NCBI RefSeq assembly: GCF_000764305.2
Contig: NW_025939252.1
Span: 2,230 to 66,229, forward strand
Reading direction: 5' to 3'
DNA from: Hyalella azteca
Taxonomy: Eukaryota; Arthropoda; Malacostraca; Amphipoda; Hyalellidae
Length of the DNA stretch: 64,000 nucleotides
Part shown: positions 12,458-23,377 of the stretch, one piece after another
Layout of the letters: each line of letters begins with the position of its first letter
Numbering within the stretch: the stretch's first letter is position 1
Position numbers and translations under genes: made by a program
The notes under the pieces: generated by a model
Databases searched by the model: none
What the model was told of the DNA's origin: nothing
Seen by the model: the letters and a program-made list of their open reading frames with translations, nothing else

Positions 12458-12627
12458 CACTCACTGAAATCTATGGGGCATACTGTCCTAATAAAGACAA
12501 ACTTTTTTACCCACAACACGAGCACATATCAGATGCGCTCTTTGCCGGCCAAGCTGAGTCAGGATGACCCATACTAGGGCGAAAAATAATAGAAATTTGT
12601 ACATAAATGCACATTTTTGTTTGAGTG
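12458..12627 (+). mobile_element. MITE-like element, copy 3, about 170 bp
   Basis: Starts CACTCACTGAAATCTATGGG and ends TTTTTGTTTGAGTG. Interior order matches the family: TGTCCTAATAAAGACA, CAGATGCGC, core GGCCAAGCTGAGTCAGGATG then ACCCAT, then a degraded right subterminal motif. Confidence 0.78.
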
Positions 12628-12689
12628 CAAGCTACATGTGCGTTATTAGTCGAATATTTTCTATCCTGCGAATAGGATATTTGTCGGAA

Positions 12690-12836
12690 TATTAATTAGA
12701 TAATGTCCGAATAGTGACGTACTTTGTGCACCGATTCTCTCAGGTTAAATGGTCAAAATGACCCAAACAAGCGCAACAAATGCATCAATATATTTTTATA
12801 TATTCTCACTCATTTTTTTTTGAGTGTACTGACCAG
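12690..12836 (+). mobile_element. MITE-like element, copy 4 (left end eroded)
   Basis: Shows AATGTCCGAATAGTGACG, CACCGATTCTC, core GGTTAAATGGTCAAAATGAC then CCA, AATGCATCAATAT, and right terminus ATTTTTTTTTGAGTG ending at 12836. The left terminus is not clear. It lies 60 bp from copy 3 in the same orientation. Confidence 0.65.
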
Positions 12837-13594
12837 CGTCCAGAACACTTTTGAATGTTTTCAATGCTTGTTACATTAGCCTTGATATCACGAGTGTAAG
12901 TTAAGCGAAGATGGACCTGGTTAGTCTATGGTCATGTCTGGTTTACGCAGTTAAGTTCTTAATTTGTGAGGCTTCACTTGAACACGCTGAGATATTATAA
13001 ATTGCTGGAGGTTGTTTTATATCAAAATCTGCTTTGAGTGCGTAATTCAATCTTGCGCATCGTCTGCATATAGCAGGCCAACTGGCCGGTGCTAATGCCG
13101 TGTTCTGAGTGGATGGATGGTGTACACGCGATGTGCAGTGCATGCATCATACAATGACAAGATGTAAGCATACATTGTATGGAAATTCCATGGCTCTTCG
13201 TGACTGTTTACGCATAATATCAACAGTGAAGACTTTCCAGAAATGCTTTGCGGTTACTCTTCTTTTAAAACAAAAAGCTTTATTTAAGCTCTTGCCAAGC
13301 ATATAATTCACGGGCATTCGTGCTCATCAGCACGCTTATAAAACTATTGAATTCACAACAGAAATATGTGCGCAGAAATTGAATTTTTTGTGCGTATAAT
13401 TGCGACCATGCGGTTTGGTTACATGACTCTCTGGCTGCTCAATCAGCCGCGATTGTTTACATGTTTCGCCTGATTTTCGACCATGGCTGGACTGCCAATA
13501 TTGTATCTGGTGTCCACGCAGTCAAGGTGTCAGGTTACCTGGCCTGCAAACAACCGTCGCTGCACCACAATGAAGTGAACAATACATGATCTAT
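12837..13594. other. No gene recognised
   Basis: AT-rich sequence with two chance frames facing each other at 12943-13306. Nothing diagnostic. Confidence 0.5.
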
Positions 13595-13769
13595 CACTCA
13601 TAAACATCGATGGGTCAGGTTGTCCGAATATATTGATGCAATGGCTGCGTGTAGAACTAATTAAAGCGTCTTTATTCCAGGCCATTGAGGCCAAATTGTG
13701 CCAAGATTATCCACATAGGAGCAAAAGTGCATCGCCATTTGGACCAAATCTCAGTAATTTTTCTCAGTA
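13595..13769 (+). mobile_element. MITE-like element, copy 5, about 175 bp
   Basis: Left end CACTCATAAACATCGATGGG, then TTGTCCGAATATATTGATGC; core GGCCAAATTGTGCCAAGATT then ATCCACA; GTGCATCGCCATTTGGACCA; right end TTTTTCTCAGT. The terminal and subterminal motifs form inverted pairs. Confidence 0.75.
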
Positions 13770-13774
13770 TAAAT

Positions 13775-14920
13775 ATATATAATGCGTTGCTCGCCATCAA
13801 AAGAGAAATATTCATGTCCTAATTCTCTTAATTATTTTCTAATAGAATATGGAATATAACGAAAGTTTATGAGATTTATTCGGTAAGAAACGGACCAGTA
13901 ATCGGTATTTTGCTTGCTATGTTACACGCTTTAATCTATTTTGGTTATCGTCGAAGTGTCTTCTAAGATAAGTCTATCTATATAATATAATCTATATCTA
14001 TCTATATAAAAGATGTCTATAAGGTAAATAAGACGATAGTCTATCGTCTTATTTACAGGGACCGCCAACCATTGTAGATTTGGAAAAATGCAAATAAATA
14101 ATACATTTCATTTCTTGCAAAAAGCAAGTTTGATTTTCTCCTAATTAAGGGATTTACTAAATTAAAAGTCTGCACAATTCCTTTGGTGCCTTTGACAAAA
14201 GTTTGTTTATTCAATTTTTAAGTCATTTGAATTTTTGCAGAAATATTAAATGCAACAGTCGTATTTTCATCCAGCCTGTTAATGGTTGAAACAATCACGG
14301 ATTGTCTCAGCTTCAAATATTCACCACTGATTCCTGCCGCATAGAATATAATGAAACTTTAACCCCTTGCCGCTGCTTCAAGTGTAGCAAGTCTTAGCGG
14401 TGTTGCAATTGGTCTTTTCGTCCATGTTTGGGTTGTAGTGCGCATTGTATGCGCACAATACGCAATCGTGCCGCCATACCCCATGCCATCGATCCAGTAC
14501 ATACGCAAAAAATCTCGGCAGTATGGCTGTCACAGGCGCGTGAATGGTGCGTATTACAATAATTATTATTAGGCCTACGGCCTCATTGTTGATTCAGACG
14601 CGTCCTCTGGGCTCCATATGACGCTCATTTAATCAAGGTTTTTGGGCAATCGTATAATTGAAGGATTCGTATAGTATTTAATTAACATGTTTTGAACATA
14701 ATGGGGTGGAGGTGAAGCGAATCTCTTCTATACTCACTGCATTTATTCCAGCCTCATAACTGTGGAAAACACGTGAGTCTCTCATCATTGCCATTAAACA
14801 CTTAATTATCTCTTTTGCTGCCTGGGAAATCTCGTACGCAAATTACGCATTTTTTTACTGTTTTGCAGCTTCCATGATTCACTATTTCAATGTTACCGCA
14901 ACCTAGAAACCTGGAATTGA
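13775..14920. other. No gene recognised
   Basis: AT-rich except for a GC-richer patch at about 14380-14530; no long frame. Holds the hairpin at 14024-14056. Confidence 0.5.
14024..14056. other. Perfect 16 bp inverted repeat with 1 nt spacer
   Basis: GTAAATAAGACGATAG (14024-14039), T, CTATCGTCTTATTTAC (14041-14056). It is directly preceded by TATATCTA-type low-complexity sequence. No CACTCA-type transposon ends are present. Confidence 0.93.
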
Positions 14921-15445
14921 ATTAGTTACCAGTATCTCGGGTATTTATTAGTTACCAGTATCTCGGGTATTTATTAGTTACCAGTATCTCGGGTATTTAT
15001 TAGTTACCAGTATCTCGGGTATGCATTAGTTACCAGTATCTCTGCTATGCATTAGTTACCAGTATCTCTGCTATGCATTAGTTACCAGTATCTCTGGTAT
15101 GCATTAGTTACCAGCATCTCTGCTATGCATTAGTTACCAGTATCTCGGGTATGCATTAATTACCAGTTTCTCTGGTATGCATTAGTTGCCAGTATCTCGG
15201 GTAATCATTAGTTACCAGTATCTCGGGTATGCACTAGTTACCAGTATCTCGGGTATGCATTAGTTACCAGTATCTCTGGTATGCATTAGTTACCAGTATC
15301 TCTGATAAGCATTCCTCGCCAGTATCTCTGTTATGCATTATAGTTACCAGTATCTCTGCTATGCATTAGTTACCAGTATCTCTGGTATGCATTAGTTACC
15401 AGTATCTCTGCTATGCATTAGTTACCAGTATCTCTGGTATTCATT
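14921..15445. repeat. Large minisatellite, 26 bp unit, about 20 copies
   Basis: GTTACCAGTATCTCGGGTAT starts at 14925, 14951 and 14977 and continues to about 15445. The tail changes from TTATTA to GCATTA, and the inner part alternates between CTCGGGTAT, CTCTGGTAT and CTCTGCTAT. The variants occur in blocks, which suggests local amplification of sub-variants. Confidence 0.97.
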
Positions 15446-15670
15446 CCTCACCAGCATGTCTGCGGCAGTGAAGTACATGCTCAGGACGAGTAATGAGCTT
15501 GCAGAGAAGCTTGACTCCGAGAGCTTGACCAGGCCTGAGTCAGCATTTTTGTTGTTGTGGTGTTGACGCTGCAGCTTCTAATTAATGCTCGACCTCCCAA
15601 GGCTTGTTGATTCTAGTTATTGCTGACGTGATGAATTCTGGACGTCATTTGTAAGCTTCAGTCATTTCCA

Positions 15671-15857
15671 TGCACTCATAGAAATACATGGGTTATGTTG
15701 TCCAAATAAAGACACATTTAACTTACCCGCAGTGCTAACGTTGCAGTGATGCACCCTTATGCCAGGCTAAGATGGGTCAAGATGACTCACAAAAAAGGAA
15801 AAACTGAAAAAACTGAATCTATATTCAGATAAAGACTGACTAATTTTTTTGAGTGCA
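15671..15857 (+). mobile_element. MITE-like element, copy 6, about 187 bp
   Basis: Bounded by TGCACTC at 15671 and GAGTGCA at 15851-15857, exact inverted copies. Inside: TTGTCCAAATAAAGACACAT, GTGATGCACC, core AGGCTAAGATGGGTCAAGAT then GACTCACA, ATATTCAGATAAAGAC, and right end AATTTTTTTGAGTGCA. Confidence 0.82.
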
Positions 15858-16379
15858 GTGCTCGAAATAAGTACTCATTTGAGTGGGATTGCGGTACTGC
15901 GGTTCTAAATGATGAGCGCGAAAAGTTGCACACGTTCAGAATTGCTTCACTTTAACGCAACGGTCTGGATACGTGCCACTGACGTTTTAAAATATGAATA
16001 CAATAATAATAATTATATCTACGAAATAATTAATTACACTTTATTATCCAATTATATAACTGTATTATTAATCATATTGTATATAATAACAAGATCGAAG
16101 TGAGTCACAATCTAGTTTTCAAGTGCAGCAAGTACCTAGCGACCTAGCGACTCTTCCGAACAATTAAGAAGCCCCAATCTTGGAGAAAATACGCATAAGA
16201 ATCTACCAACTAAGCCATAATTGAATGCACTTATTTTAATGTAGGACGTGAAGTCTTTAATATACCGTAACCTCCACGAGAACAGACACTAATATACTAA
16301 AAAATATCATTCGATTACTTATAACTTATAACTCAGGATATCTTTTTTCAAAGCAAAATTTTCGAATTTTTCGGGAACA

Positions 16380-16530
16380 GGCTAACTTGGCCTATTCTTC
16401 GACCTATACAGCACGACATCTGAGCGGATATAACACCCGTTAATTTGACAGGCCAAACTTATGCAGGATGACCCACAACAGCGCAAAATGTGCATCGCTA
16501 TTCGGACAAAGCCTCACTCATTTCTCTGTA
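16380..16530 (+). mobile_element. MITE-like element, copy 7 (left half degraded)
   Basis: Right half is clear: core GGCCAAACTTATGCAGGATG then ACCCACA, TGTGCATCGCTATTCGGACA, and CACTCATTTCTCTG near 16530. The left terminus cannot be placed. Confidence 0.65.
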
Positions 16531-16549
16531 TGTATTTGCCGCCACCCCT

Positions 16550-16693
16550 GGGCCTATACTTTCAAAAAAGTTAAGAGATCGTAAGTTCATCAGCCAATAA
16601 TTGACGGCCATTCAAGCAAAATCCACCAATCATAGACAAGAAAATAGAGCGTAAGTACTTACGTTCACTTAGCGAGTTTTGAAAGTATGGCCC
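16550..16693. mobile_element. Second, unrelated MITE-like element, about 144 bp
   Basis: Terminal inverted repeats GGGCCTATACTTTCAAAA (from 16550) and TTTTGAAAGTATGGCCC (to about 16692). Inner parts continue the symmetry: GATCGTAAG near the left and GCGTAAGTACTTACGTTCAC near the right, with a local palindrome GTAAGTACTTAC. CCTG flanks both sides and could be a short target duplication. It abuts copy 7 of the main family. Confidence 0.72.
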
Positions 16694-17409
16694 CTGATCC
16701 ACTTGGAAATAATTTGCGATGAGAGATTCGATGTTTAGTTAGCGTCGTCTTGTCTTGCTGGCCGCGTGTCATGCTGAAGTGTTAGTAGTGTGTTGAAGTG
16801 TTGCTGCAAGCCTTCCTCAATCAAGACGTGTTATAAAGGGCGTGTAAACTTGTCTATACGCACACGCCCGTGCCCAAGAACCCTCCTGGTACTCTACTGT
16901 GTATTAAAAAAACACTCATAAACTGAGCGGAACATTTCTGATTTGTGCTTTTTTTCATTTAGTGGCCAAAATTTTCATTTTTTAATGGCTGCAAATTTTC
17001 TTACTCCCGAAAATTATTTTATTTAGAGGTTGGGAATTTCCTTGCATAATTTATTGTGTCGCTGGATTCTGCGAAGCAACAAAGATATTTTCGAGCCTCC
17101 ATCGCTTTCTGATCCCCTGAAGTGACACGACGTTAACACTTGCCCCGTACGCTATCAAGTTACTATTTGCCTTTAATTTTGTCGTGTAGAAAACGAACTA
17201 AATGGAAACGATTGCAATTTGAATTTATTATGAATTGTGTTGCAATGATTTACATCTCTTTCCGATGTCCAATAATGATTGAGTATAATTAAAACGTTGC
17301 TTTGATTAAAAGCAGGCAAGTGGTCACTAACTTCTATTAATCGTTGGTAGTGTTCAGTTCACTCCCCACCCTCTCTTCTTCACGAGCTCACTGAGCCCGC
17401 ATGCTGAGC

Positions 17410-17526
17410 TCACTTCAGAGTAGATCACCTCAGAGTAGATCACCTCAGAGTAGATCACCTCAGAGTAGATCACCTCAGAGTAGAACACCTCAGAGTAGAT
17501 CTGGTAGATCACCTCAGAGTAGATCA
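17410..17526. repeat. Minisatellite, 15 bp unit, about 7 copies
   Basis: TCACCTCAGAGTAGA repeats in tandem; one copy reads ACACCTCAGAGTAGA and an insertion TCTGG interrupts near 17502. Confidence 0.95.
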
Positions 17527-18485
17527 CTCTTCAACGAGCATTGAAATTGCAGTCTTAATTTTCGCGACCTGCGGCGGACATTGAACAAATTGCCTGATCA
17601 ATGATGATTTTGTAAATCAGACATAATATCTATTATTTTGAGTAAGAATTACGGCCATCGTATATGAAATTTTGCTCAAATCGTAAGCGTTTCGTGATCA
17701 TTTTCATTTGTCAGATGTCTTGAGCTTCAAACGTTTCAAATTACGAGGGCTTATTTCAAGCAGTTTTCGTTTACCGTAAGTCAAATCGGAAACAGTTTTG
17801 GCCGAAATTCTACATTTAACGTTAATTATACGTCAAGGTCGGAACTCTTATAATTGATGGATTAAATTACGTTTTTGTGCAAACCTTCGTCCATCTGAAC
17901 GCAAGTATTGAGGTTGACAGCGCGCGTCAGTATCCAAGTTTCATCCTCACGTCCGTAACAAACTTTTTTCCTACGAGCCTGCATGGCTGGAAGCCGAGGA
18001 GCTTTGGGTGCTGTTGTTGCCTCGTTTTTATGACCTCCCCACCCTCTCCTCTTTATGATCTCCCCACCCTCTTCCTTTTTTGCTTTCCCAGCTCTCCCCT
18101 TCATCCCTCCTCCTCTTCTCATCCCTCCCGCTGTGCAAACATGACCTCCTCGTGCGGCTCTTCAGCGCCTCGCCCCTCTCGCTCTCCGCCTTGTGTTGTG
18201 TGCATCTTCTTCTTATCTCCTAAACTCTTCATTCTATTATTCATTCATATTGATGTTTTATCGCGGAATTCTTTTCCCCTTGCCTCATTTCATGGTTTAC
18301 CGTCATTTATTGCGGTAGTCAGGAACTACCATTCCACAGGTCTCTTCAGTATGTGGCCAATCATGAAATTTCGCGCGAAGAATCTTAAATTTTAAAAAGT
18401 TGTACAATATTAATTTAATTTTGTTAAAATAATTTTATCCTCATTCACAAAACATTACAATAACTATTTTTATTCAAATATACTC
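17527..18485. other. No gene recognised; pyrimidine-rich middle
   Basis: A 172-residue frame at 17877-18395 crosses a C/T-rich tract (18030-18190) and is dominated by S, P, F and C. Its reverse complement is also open. I take both as compositional. Confidence 0.5.
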
Positions 18486-18523
18486 CTGTCTCTTATACAC
18501 ATCTAGATGTGTATAAGAGACAG
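18486..18523. other. Nextera (Tn5) mate-pair junction adapter left in assembly
   Basis: CTGTCTCTTATACACATCT (18486-18504) is immediately followed by its reverse complement AGATGTGTATAAGAGACAG (18505-18523). These are the 19 bp Tn5 mosaic ends used in Nextera kits, and the head-to-head 38 bp form is the mate-pair circularisation junction. This is synthetic, not a native palindrome. Sequence left and right of it may come from loci kilobases apart. Confidence 0.97.
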
Positions 18524-18569
18524 ATCCTATTCAAAGTCTTTGACAACTGACGGCAACTACCAGCTGTGT

Positions 18570-18570
18570 N
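18570..18570. other. Single undetermined base
   Basis: The only N in the window, 47 bases after the adapter junction. It probably marks a scaffold join or ambiguous consensus connected with the same mate-pair read. Confidence 0.95.
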
Positions 18571-20241
18571 GATTACTTTATATCACTCACACATAATGAA
18601 CAGATTTGTATGACTTGTATAGCATCTCCTGCCCACACCGGCGCGCCTGCTCCACCATGTAGGCCAGACCTGACCACCTGCCTTTGTATAGGCCGGGTAG
18701 GCCTAAGCGGCTGTCTGTTATTCCACTCTTCCTCACTCCTTTGCGTTTATAACTTCCTTTGGACTTCTTTCCTATCAACCTGTTTTGTATCCTTGTCAAG
18801 TATTGTTAAATTTTCATTACTTGAACTTTTATATCGATATTATCATAAAGGAGTAGCTTTAGTTTGATAGTCCTTCTTGAATTTTATCGTTTTTTTTTTT
18901 TTGTTAGTTGGTAATTTTTTGGGGGGTTCTTTGTAGGATTTCTGTTCCGTTGTCCGTTGTTCTAATAATCCACTTTTGTCGGAAATATTAAACATTGAAC
19001 TCGGAAATAACATTAAACTCGGAAATATTAAATATTAAACATTAAACAATAATTTCATGTTATTATCAAAGTTTGTTATAATCAAAGTTCCACTTTCTCA
19101 CGTTCTCTTCCTGGATCGGCCGTGCGCTTCTCAAGCCATCGTCTTGATCTTCTCGCAACGAATTCCTCAAATTTTCTTTCCTTATAATAATACTTGTTGG
19201 GGATTTTGATGAGGTCGTCTCTTGAACTTATTGACCATCACCTCTGCCGGAACGTCTCTGTAAATCCATTTATTCTTTATTAATTTCAGAATCAGGTAAG
19301 AATAGCATTAGGAATCTAAAGATGGATTTTTACAGAAAAATTGTCATCGGTATTTTTTACAGAATACTTCGGAATTGTCATCGGTATTTTTACAGAATAC
19401 TTCGGAATTTCATCGGTATTTTTACAAAAAAATGTTGAAATGTGCTGGTGGGTCAGTTTAATAATAATATGCTGCGCTCGTCCTGTAGCTATATCGTTAT
19501 TTGTTAGGACATGAAGAAAAACTTTGCTTCAATTTTTCGCCTCTTATCAGGAAACTAAATAATTTGTTCACAATTTTCGTGGTTTCATATCAATATAGAA
19601 CAAAAAAAATCTTGTGCAACAAATTAAAATTCCTTTTATGTTCAGAAGCTTCGTATCTGCTTGGAAATGCGAGTGCTTCTGTGCTAGGTATAATCTTAAG
19701 GCTCCTTTTAACTACTAGCACAATAATTATTATAAGTTATTCACGCCCTTATCAGATCAGGGGCAGTTTAATGAAAATGAAGCTTCGCTATCGAGATAAT
19801 GATCGTCAAAAACTTTAATGAGCTCTCGTTAAATTCGTCTTCCTTTAGTGGGCTTACTTATTTATATCTAATACTCGCAAACTGGTCCATTTAACATTAG
19901 AGAGAAATTTTTACAGATCTACAGGGTGATTAGCTTCTATTGCACACGAAAGATTTTTGTTAACAAGCGTCCATATACACATATAAACATTCATATACAC
20001 ATACATCATATACCCATACATATACATCCAATTAATACATTGTCGATTGCTTGAAATTAAACTTGTGCTGTAAAAAAAAAGTATAGGAAAAAAATTATTT
20101 TTTTCTTCGATATAATGAATTCTTAATTAATAGGGTATATAATTCCCTATAATTTTTATTTATAGGGTATAAATAATACGTATATCTGCAAATATAAAAT
20201 TTTTCTGACTAAGTAAATAAATTCATCCAACTGCGGTTCAC
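18571..20241. other. No gene recognised
   Basis: AT-rich sequence with a T-run near 18888-18902, a TA/CA-rich low-complexity patch at about 19970-20030 and a short array at 19327-19432. Frames are of chance length. Confidence 0.5.
19327..19432. repeat. Short tandem repeat, about 33 bp unit, 3 copies
   Basis: TTTTTACAGAATACTTCGGA followed by ATTGTCATCGGTA repeats three times with small deletions. Confidence 0.9.
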
Positions 20242-20448
20242 CGTTGCCTGAAATTTCACTCAGTTTTCTCCTGATCCTTGGTTCACGCACCGGTGCATTT
20301 GAAGAGCCATGGATTTGGAGAGCTGTAGACCTGCTGGCTCCTTTGCCGTAGAATTTGGACAAAGATGAGCCGGCGCTGAGCGGCTCAGAGTATAGGACCT
20401 GGGCCAAGTGTTGGTTGGTTCCGGTGAACCCATCGTCCAGAAACTTCC
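20242..20448 (-). CDS. Possible internal exon abutting a MITE, unknown protein
   Basis: On the - strand the frame starts after an AG at 20449-20450 that lies directly outside the left end of MITE copy 8 and is preceded by its TTTTTC tract. It runs to a weak donor ACG|GTGAAC (intron from 20241). The peptide contains KFLDDGFTGTNQHLAQVLYS, then SSLSKFYGKGASRSTALQIH, and ends LSEISGN. The patch is GC-richer than its flanks. No family recognised. It may be a true exon with a MITE-supplied acceptor, or chance. Confidence 0.25.
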
Positions 20449-20451
20449 CTA

Positions 20452-20552
20452 CACTCCGAAAAATTATTGGGTTACATTGTCCCAATAGTGCCACGCTCAC
20501 TACACGTAGCACTAATGCCTCCATATGCCGGGTCAAACTAGGTCATGGTGAA
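20452..20552 (+). mobile_element. MITE-like element, copy 8 (left half only)
   Basis: Starts CACTCCGAAAAATTATTGGG, then CATTGTCCCAATAGTGCCAC, then TGCCGGGTCAAACTAGGTCA matching the core. The right subterminal motif and terminus are missing, so the element is truncated. Confidence 0.7.
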
Positions 20553-20559
20553 CCTTATA

Positions 20560-22041
20560 ATAGAGAAAAGCTCATCGATTTAGGATAGACAAGTCTCCTT
20601 AAATTGTGATCAGTCGAGGTACTGCCTATACTGCAGGAATTATATCGCAGTTTGTTTGATCTAATAAGTTAAATAAAGTTAAATTAAATGTAAAATCGCC
20701 CGATTTAAATCAAGGTAGAAAAATACTGAGATACTTTATTAGAGGAAAACAAAATAATGAGTTTACAGTTTGTATGGAAACCAACAGAAGAGTATCTCAT
20801 GTAGACAAACTTAAGATATTAATACACAATTATATTATAGGAAAATATTCAAATGTAATCTCGTACTTGACAGGGACAACACAATATAAAATTACAATAT
20901 TTTAGGGTATTAGGTCAAAACCAACACATCTGGCGAGTGATTCTAGCAAACCTAAAGCTATTGTTTTGAATTGAAAATTTTAATTTCTGTTACTGATTGG
21001 TGGTTACTCTGTGAGATGTAAGCAAGCTAATAAATTCATTGTAAAATTACTCATGGTTCCGGAGTTGGTAAAGTCGCCTACCGTGAAACGCAGTCCTCAA
21101 AAACGCAGTTGTGGTTTTCAATTTTTATACATCCATAATAAATTAGGTACGCTTTTATGATACTGACCACGCGACGCCATGCAGCGATAGATGCTCCCAA
21201 CTCCAGCAGGCCAATAGTTTTTAATAAGGATTATTTGGTGAACTTGCATGCTGTACTTGTATGGTGAATTAAGTTGTATGGTGAGCTTGTATGCTGAACT
21301 TGTATTCTGAACTTGTATGGTGAACATGTGTGGTGTGCTTGTATGGTGTGCGTGCTGCCTTTTTATGATCTTTTTGTATTGATGATCTCAGTTTTATGAT
21401 CTCTGGTGCCGCGCCGACCGCTGCTTTGGATCCTTGGGTTCGGCTAACCATCTTCTATAAATCATTGTCTTCACGATGAATATAAATCATTATCTTCACC
21501 GCAGCTTCATTGGTAAACAAACCATCATACAGTTCTACAAAAAATGGTGATGGTGAGTCCTGCATTATTCATGGTTGAAATATCGAAGCATGAAACAGGC
21601 TATGCATGCCTGGTGATGTTAATATCTTGGTTTTCATTAGTTCTCTTGCTAAAAAATTTATATCGTCATTTAGAATTCAACATAACTATTTGCAGGTTCA
21701 CTCAATTTGAACCCTGTTTCCAACCAAAAAGTCTTAGAGAAAATCTATTTTTTCACTTGAAAGTGAGATTAAAAGCTAGAATCCTCTTGTGCAGCTACTG
21801 AATTTATAATAAGAAGTTATATTAGCGCATTGCAGTTGATGTATATATAAAGGCTTGTCGCGAGTACCGAGTTGGAGATGCATTCATGGCCACATCATGA
21901 ATCATTTAGAGATTCTTAGCTTCTCTCTGGCTTATGCCGCTGCAGTCGAAATTTACATCATGGCTGGACAAGCGCTTATTTATTTGCTCATTAATATTTT
22001 TCTTTTAATTAGCTGAGTGCATTTTAATTGGCCTGTCGTAG
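20560..22041. other. No gene recognised
   Basis: AT-rich sequence with chance-length frames and one 15 bp array (21236-21352). Confidence 0.5.
21236..21352. repeat. Degenerate tandem repeat, about 15 bp unit
   Basis: GAACTTGTATGCTGA-type units repeat about seven times with variants GTGAGCTTG, GTGTGCTTG and one AATTAAG interruption. Confidence 0.85.
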
Positions 22042-22250
22042 AAGATAAGTTTAGCAGTAAACCGCAACGAGGATACAAGCGGAGGCTGCATGTTTTCAGT
22101 TATGCTCGGGAGAGGGCGCTGTTATGGATGCTTTCTGAACGGCGTAAATTAAATCGAGAATACAGCCACGCACAGTCAGAAGAGTCTGAAAAAAAAATTC
22201 ATTTCGCTCCGAAAAAGAATGTTCTTTTGGCGTTTCCGCGCTGTGCATAG
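22042..22250 (+). CDS. Possible terminal exon, basic unknown protein
   Basis: A frame runs from a possible acceptor CCTGTCGTAG (ending 22041) to TAG at 22248-22250. The peptide contains DKFSSKPQRGYKRRLHVFSY, then ARERALLWMLSERRKLNREY, and a charged stretch SEESEKK. Its high K/R/E content differs from the S/F/L-rich chance frames nearby. A stronger acceptor (TTTTTCTTTTAATTAG) 30 bp upstream would put a stop in this frame. No family recognised. Confidence 0.23.
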
Positions 22251-22390
22251 AACAGAATGGAGTGCTTACGAGTTGATTAAAGTAGTAGCTTTACAGGCGT
22301 TCTATATCACGGCAGAATACAATTAAAGGATCACTAGTGCCTCGAAACCTGCTAAATATCGTTAAAAAATGTAGCCAGCGACTCTATTCT

Positions 22391-22487
22391 CATGCACCAG
22401 ACGTCTGAAGCTGGACTAACGTTGATAAAACGTTGTTTCAACGTAATTAACTCGTAATCAACGTTGTTCCAACGTCACTTGCCCTAA
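22391..22487 (+). repeat. Dispersed repeat, AACGTTG-rich, copy 1
   Basis: Contains CCAGACGTCTGA, TAACGTTGATAAAACGTTGT and AACTCGTAATCAACGTTGTT. A related copy in the same orientation lies at 28368-28460. The motif ACGTTG/CAACGT occurs in both orientations within each copy, so the unit is partly palindromic. Confidence 0.8.
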
Positions 22488-23377
22488 GTTAATTTTTTGC
22501 GCGTGTGAATCTTCGCTTGATTGTGAGCCAATTTCGGTGGTGAAGGAATAACTTAGCAAACGTGCCTGGAACGAAGTCTGCCTCACGCAGCCTCTGCCGC
22601 CTCTCAGGCGCAGGCTGTTTACCAGCCTCACTGACTGTTGGTTCAGACTCACCCATGCGTAGCCTACTCTCTTGTCTCCTGCACCTAGCCTCCCGCATCT
22701 AGCCTCCTAACTAGGCAAGTCTCCTACCTATGCTAGTCGTATATTATGCAATTATTCTTGTCCGTTTCCTCGTACTCTCCTCACTGTTCCTTCTTTTTAT
22801 TCGTGTTGCTTCTTCTTGCATTGATTATTATCGGCTTCACGTACTCTTTCGCTGCCGAAGCCTCAGGTCTGGATCAGAATATTGTTCGCCTCCTTCTCTG
22901 CTTCCTGATAGACCGACGCTCACGAATTTAAGTCCGATTTAATATCTATTAATGGCTTCTAATTTAATATATATTTCGAGTCTCCAAGCTCAGTTTTTAT
23001 AGTTTAGTTGTTCATCGATTCTGAATTTTTTGACTAAAAATATATCAAAAACGCATTAATTAATTGCTTCGAATTGTGAATAAATATGCCTCATATTATT
23101 CACATCATATTATTCACACTTTTATTCACACTTCATTCGATCAACACAAAAATTTTCAGGCTCATCCTAGGCCTTTTTGAGATTATATCAAGGCATGTAA
23201 TTCAAGTCACGACACGAGATCCCTACTAATCGCTATAGAATCAGCGTAACTACAAAGACTAAAGGCGTAGTTAATTGCTTCACTGGACTTGCGTCATCGC
23301 TACGTTTTTTTGGATCAAATGACAGCGGCCGCGCCTGAGAAACTTGAGTTGTTGAAGACGGGCGTCGTGGGAGTGGA
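22488..23377. other. No gene recognised with confidence
   Basis: Positions 22490-22700 are GC-richer; the - strand frame there is rich in R and E and contains a strong donor-like sequence CATGG|GTGAGT, but I cannot support an exon. The rest is pyrimidine- or AT-rich. Confidence 0.4.

Noticed and set aside
12217..12525. 102-residue - strand protein
   Set aside because: Its start overlaps MITE copy 3 and the rest has no recognisable motif; length is within chance.
17877..18395. 172-residue + frame
   Set aside because: Spans a C/T-rich tract, giving S/P/F/C bias; the reverse strand is also open.
18486..18523. Native 38 bp palindrome or transposon end
   Set aside because: It is exactly two Tn5 mosaic ends as used in sequencing kits, so artefact is the better explanation.
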